The notes under the pieces are model-generated. The model was given only the letters and a program-made list of their open reading frames with translations, made no database searches and was not told the DNA's origin. A stretch of 7,321 bases of DNA, from contig JBDVGI010000200.1 in NCBI GenBank assembly GCA_039962885.1, positions 1 to 7,321 of the forward strand. The letters are read 5' to 3'. Made by a program: the position numbers and the translations under genes. Positions 5,297 through 7,321 of this stretch are shown here, in pieces (positions within the stretch are counted from its first letter, which is position 1; the number at the start of each line of letters is the position of its first letter). This stretch comes from Litorimonas sp039962885. GTDB lineage: Bacteria; Pseudomonadota; Alphaproteobacteria; Caulobacterales; Maricaulaceae.

Positions 5297-6547
5297 GTGC
5301 CCCAAAAAGATGACATATTGCGAAAAAGCACAGATATAAAACTGCCCATTCCGCTATGGGAATTTGTAGCGATGATAGCGGCGTTTTTAGCCCTTAACGC
5401 CTTAGCTATCGATACGATGTTACCCGCGTTAGGTCATGTGGGTGATTTTTATAAAATTAAAGATCCAAATGATCAGCAACTGATTATCTTTTCTTATATT
5501 TTAGGCTTTGGCTTCCCTCAGCTCTTTTTTGGCCCCTTATCAGATAGGCTTGGCCGCAAGGTTCTGCTGCAAACCTGTCTTGTCGGCTTCGCGATTGCGG
5601 GCCTGTGCTGCATGTTGGCAGGCACATTCTCTATGTTGTTGACGTTGCGGTTTTTGCAAGGCGTGTTCGCGGCAGGAATTCGAGTTATAGCGAGCGCGAT
5701 TGTTCGAGATGTCACCGCAGGACGGGTTATGGCGCGTATAATGTCACTTGTTTTTACAGTCTTTATGATTGTCCCCATTATTGCCCCTGCTATTGGAACG
5801 CTTATTTTGGCATTTTTAAGCTGGAAGTGGACATTCGGTATGTTGGGGGTTGCAGGAGCGATCATGTTTGTTTGGACGCAATTTAGATTGCCAGCCACTC
5901 TACCGCCAGATAATCGGCAGCCTCTGAATGTAAAACACATTACAGCGTCGTATATGACAGTTCTAAGTAATCGTGTATCTTTTGGATATATGATTGCGAG
6001 TGGATTGGCCTTTGGAGCGCTCTTCGCCTTTATCGGATCGTCAGAACAGCTCATGGACGAGGTTTATCATCAAGGCGATAAGTTTTGGATTTGGTTTGCA
6101 GTCATTTCTTCGGGGATTGGGGTCGCTAGTTTAGTCAATGCTAAAATTGTGGAACGCGTTGGAATGCGCCGTATCAGCCATAGTGTTTTGATCTTATTTA
6201 TAGTTTCTTCGGGTTTGAATTTGGTCCTGCAATATATGTTTGGGCCAGTTTTTTGGATATTTCTGCCGCTATTTACGCTCACATTTGGATGTTTTGGCAT
6301 GATGGGCGCGAATTTTTCATCTCTTGCGCTTGAACCATTAGGCGAGATAGCAGGGACAGCTAGCGCTGTTTATGGTTTTGCGACAAGCACATTGTCAGCC
6401 TTAATTGGTTTGGCCATAGCGAAGCAGTTTGACGGATCCGTTCTGCCGATATTGACAGGGTTTGTTGGTCTTGGTCTTGCGTCTTTCGTGGTTGTGCTTT
6501 GGACAGAGCACGGTAAATTATTTGAACATGGCGTGGGTAAGACTTAA
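5297..6547 (+). CDS. MFS exporter of the Bcr/CflA drug-efflux type
   Basis: The product of 416 residues is an inner-membrane protein with about 12 hydrophobic segments, two bundles of six joined by a polar stretch near residues 200-215. Motif A is GPLSDRLGRK (79-88), motif B is RFLQG (118-122) continuing to IVRD (135-138), and the TM5 motif has P160, P164 and G167. D39 in AIDTMLPAL matches the SIDMYLPA region of Bcr/CflA members, which expel drugs or small metabolites by proton antiport. The late AGTASAVYGF block (352-361) is also typical. Substrate is unknown. The start is GTG 5297, because TAA at 5291-5293 closes the frame above it; GAG eight bases upstream is a weak ribosome-binding site. 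The first in-frame ATG would cut off the start of TM1. It may be transcribed on its own; a link to threonine breakdown is not evident. Confidence 0.9.
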   Translation: MPQKDDILRKSTDIKLPIPLWEFVAMIAAFLALNALAIDTMLPALGHVGDFYKIKDPNDQQLIIFSYILGFGFPQLFFGPLSDRLGRKVLLQTCLVGFAIAGLCCMLAGTFSMLLTLRFLQGVFAAGIRVIASAIVRDVTAGRVMARIMSLVFTVFMIVPIIAPAIGTLILAFLSWKWTFGMLGVAGAIMFVWTQFRLPATLPPDNRQPLNVKHITASYMTVLSNRVSFGYMIASGLAFGALFAFIGSSEQLMDEVYHQGDKFWIWFAVISSGIGVASLVNAKIVERVGMRRISHSVLILFIVSSGLNLVLQYMFGPVFWIFLPLFTLTFGCFGMMGANFSSLALEPLGEIAGTASAVYGFATSTLSALIGLAIAKQFDGSVLPILTGFVGLGLASFVVVLWTEHGKLFEHGVGKT

Positions 6548-6563
6548 TTTATTTCAGGAAGAT

Positions 6564-6585
6564 GCATTTGCTGTCATACAAATGC
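6564..6585. terminator. Hairpin between convergent MFS and acyl-CoA ligase genes, possible terminator
   Basis: GCATTTG (6564-6570) and CAAATGC (6579-6585) form a perfect 7-bp stem with an eight-base loop, 17 bases after the MFS stop. Neither strand has a U run after the stem, so it is not a standard intrinsic terminator. A second inverted repeat, AAAGAT/ATCTTT (6677-6682 and 6687-6692), straddles the stop codon of the converging gene. Nothing else is recognisable in the 127-base gap apart from the 8-base palindrome CTTGCAAG at 6603-6610. Confidence 0.3.
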
Positions 6586-6674
6586 TTGTCATTGCTGTGG
6601 TGCTTGCAAGGCAGAGTAGGGAGGCGATATAAATTTTCTGGCTTTTCATATTTAATCCCTTTGTGCCTAGAGCT

Positions 6675-7321
6675 TTAAAGATACCTATCTTTATAAATCT
6701 CTTTCAATTCACGCTTTAAAATTTTACCTGTCGCCCCCAGCGGAAGCGCGTCTTGAAACACGATTTCGTCGGGCAACCACCATTTTGCACATTTAGCCGC
6801 AATACAGTCTTTTATTTCCGCAATATCTGGAGATTTGCCTGGCACAGCTTGGACAATCAAAAATGGTCGTTCTTGCCATTTCTTATGTGCAATTCCGATG
6901 CAGGCTGCCATGGCAACATCAGGATGGTCGGAGGCGGCATTTTCAACTTCGATTGAGCTAACCCACTCTCCGCCAGATTTAATGACATCTTTTGAGCGAT
7001 CGGTAATTTCCATAAATCCATCAGGGTGCAAGGCTGACACATCGCCTGTGGCGAACCAACCATCTTGGGTAAAGGCGTCTTGACCAACGCCTTTGAAATA
7101 ACCCGATGAAATCCAAGGTCCGCGCACATGTAAATGGCCTTCGGCCTCTCCGTCCTCAGGTAATATATTGCCTTCATCATCAACAATTCGCATGTCTACG
7201 CCAAAAATCCGTCGTCCCGCAAAGAGCTTATGGCGCACGGTGTTTTCATAATCTGTGAGGTCTGTATTCGGGTGCGCGGAATATGTTGTTCCAAGCGGCG
7301 AAGTTTCTGTCATGCCCCAGC
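6675..7321 (-). CDS. AMP-forming acyl-CoA ligase (DmdB / medium-chain fatty-acid type), C-terminal part
   Basis: Only the last 215 or so residues are in the window. The frame continues past the edge (WG precedes MTETSP), so the ATG at 7313 is internal. The gene encodes an ANL-superfamily enzyme that activates a carboxylic acid to an acyl-adenylate and then to the CoA thioester. Numbered from that Met, the motifs are WGMTETSP (A5), the TGD of GWFATGD (D91, ATP ribose binding), DRSKDVIKSGGEWVSSIEVE (106-125, the hinge and A8) and PLGATGK with catalytic K197 (A10). KWWLPDEIVF (177-186) and the overall pattern resemble 3-methylmercaptopropionate-CoA ligase DmdB and medium-chain acyl-CoA ligases. 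The substrate cannot be settled without the N-terminal part. It converges on the MFS gene. TAA ends the frame at 6675. Confidence 0.92.
   Translation of the reverse strand, partial: WGMTETSPLGTTYSAHPNTDLTDYENTVRHKLFAGRRIFGVDMRIVDDEGNILPEDGEAEGHLHVRGPWISSGYFKGVGQDAFTQDGWFATGDVSALHPDGFMEITDRSKDVIKSGGEWVSSIEVENAASDHPDVAMAACIGIAHKKWQERPFLIVQAVPGKSPDIAEIKDCIAAKCAKWWLPDEIVFQDALPLGATGKILKRELKEIYKDRYL

Noticed and set aside
5518..6054. Minus-strand ORF of 178 codons inside the MFS gene
   Set aside because: It lies wholly antisense to conserved membrane segments and motif A, and its translation shows no family features.
6857..7186. Minus-strand ORF of 109 codons in another frame of the acyl-CoA ligase
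   Set aside because: The overlapping frame carries all the ligase motifs (TGD, DRSKD, TGK); this one is a frame shadow.

Overview
The window looks like ordinary chromosome from an alphaproteobacterium of fairly low GC (mid-forties per cent by eye), plausibly a marine Hyphomonadaceae/Maricaulales-type organism. That placement is an inference. It rests on the uracil-DNA glycosylase-family subtype, the form of threonine dehydrogenase and the short Hpt protein; there is no rRNA or marker gene to confirm it. I see no mobile element, CRISPR array, tRNA or prophage signal.

Layout from left to right. At 1-679 (minus strand) is the N-terminal 226 residues of a CPBP-family intramembrane protease, cut by the window edge. 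Divergent from it is a small stand-alone Hpt phosphotransfer protein (741-1115, plus). The 61 bases between them hold an 8-bp palindrome that supplies a Shine-Dalgarno-like sequence to each strand, and a 9-A run that puts the Hpt start in doubt. Convergent with Hpt, behind a clear intrinsic terminator, is a secreted, very acidic, cysteine-free protein of unknown function (1188-2060, minus). Upstream of it, on the same strand, is a uracil-DNA glycosylase superfamily protein with four cysteines spaced as for an iron-sulfur cluster (2210-2815, minus).

Divergent from that is the kbl-tdh operon (2906-5151, plus). The two genes overlap by ATGA and encode the two-step conversion of L-threonine to glycine and acetyl-CoA: Tdh makes 2-amino-3-ketobutyrate and Kbl cleaves it with CoA. 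Next on the plus strand is a 12-TM Bcr/CflA-type MFS exporter starting at GTG (5297-6547). Converging on it from the right edge is the C-terminal part of a DmdB/medium-chain-type acyl-CoA ligase (6675-7321, minus).

Apart from kbl-tdh the genes do not form an evident common pathway. I found no convincing undescribed multigene system. The points most worth a second look are the Tdh that lacks all four structural-zinc cysteines, the unusual Hpt start region, the acidic secreted protein, and the GQAPG version of the glycosylase active-site motif.
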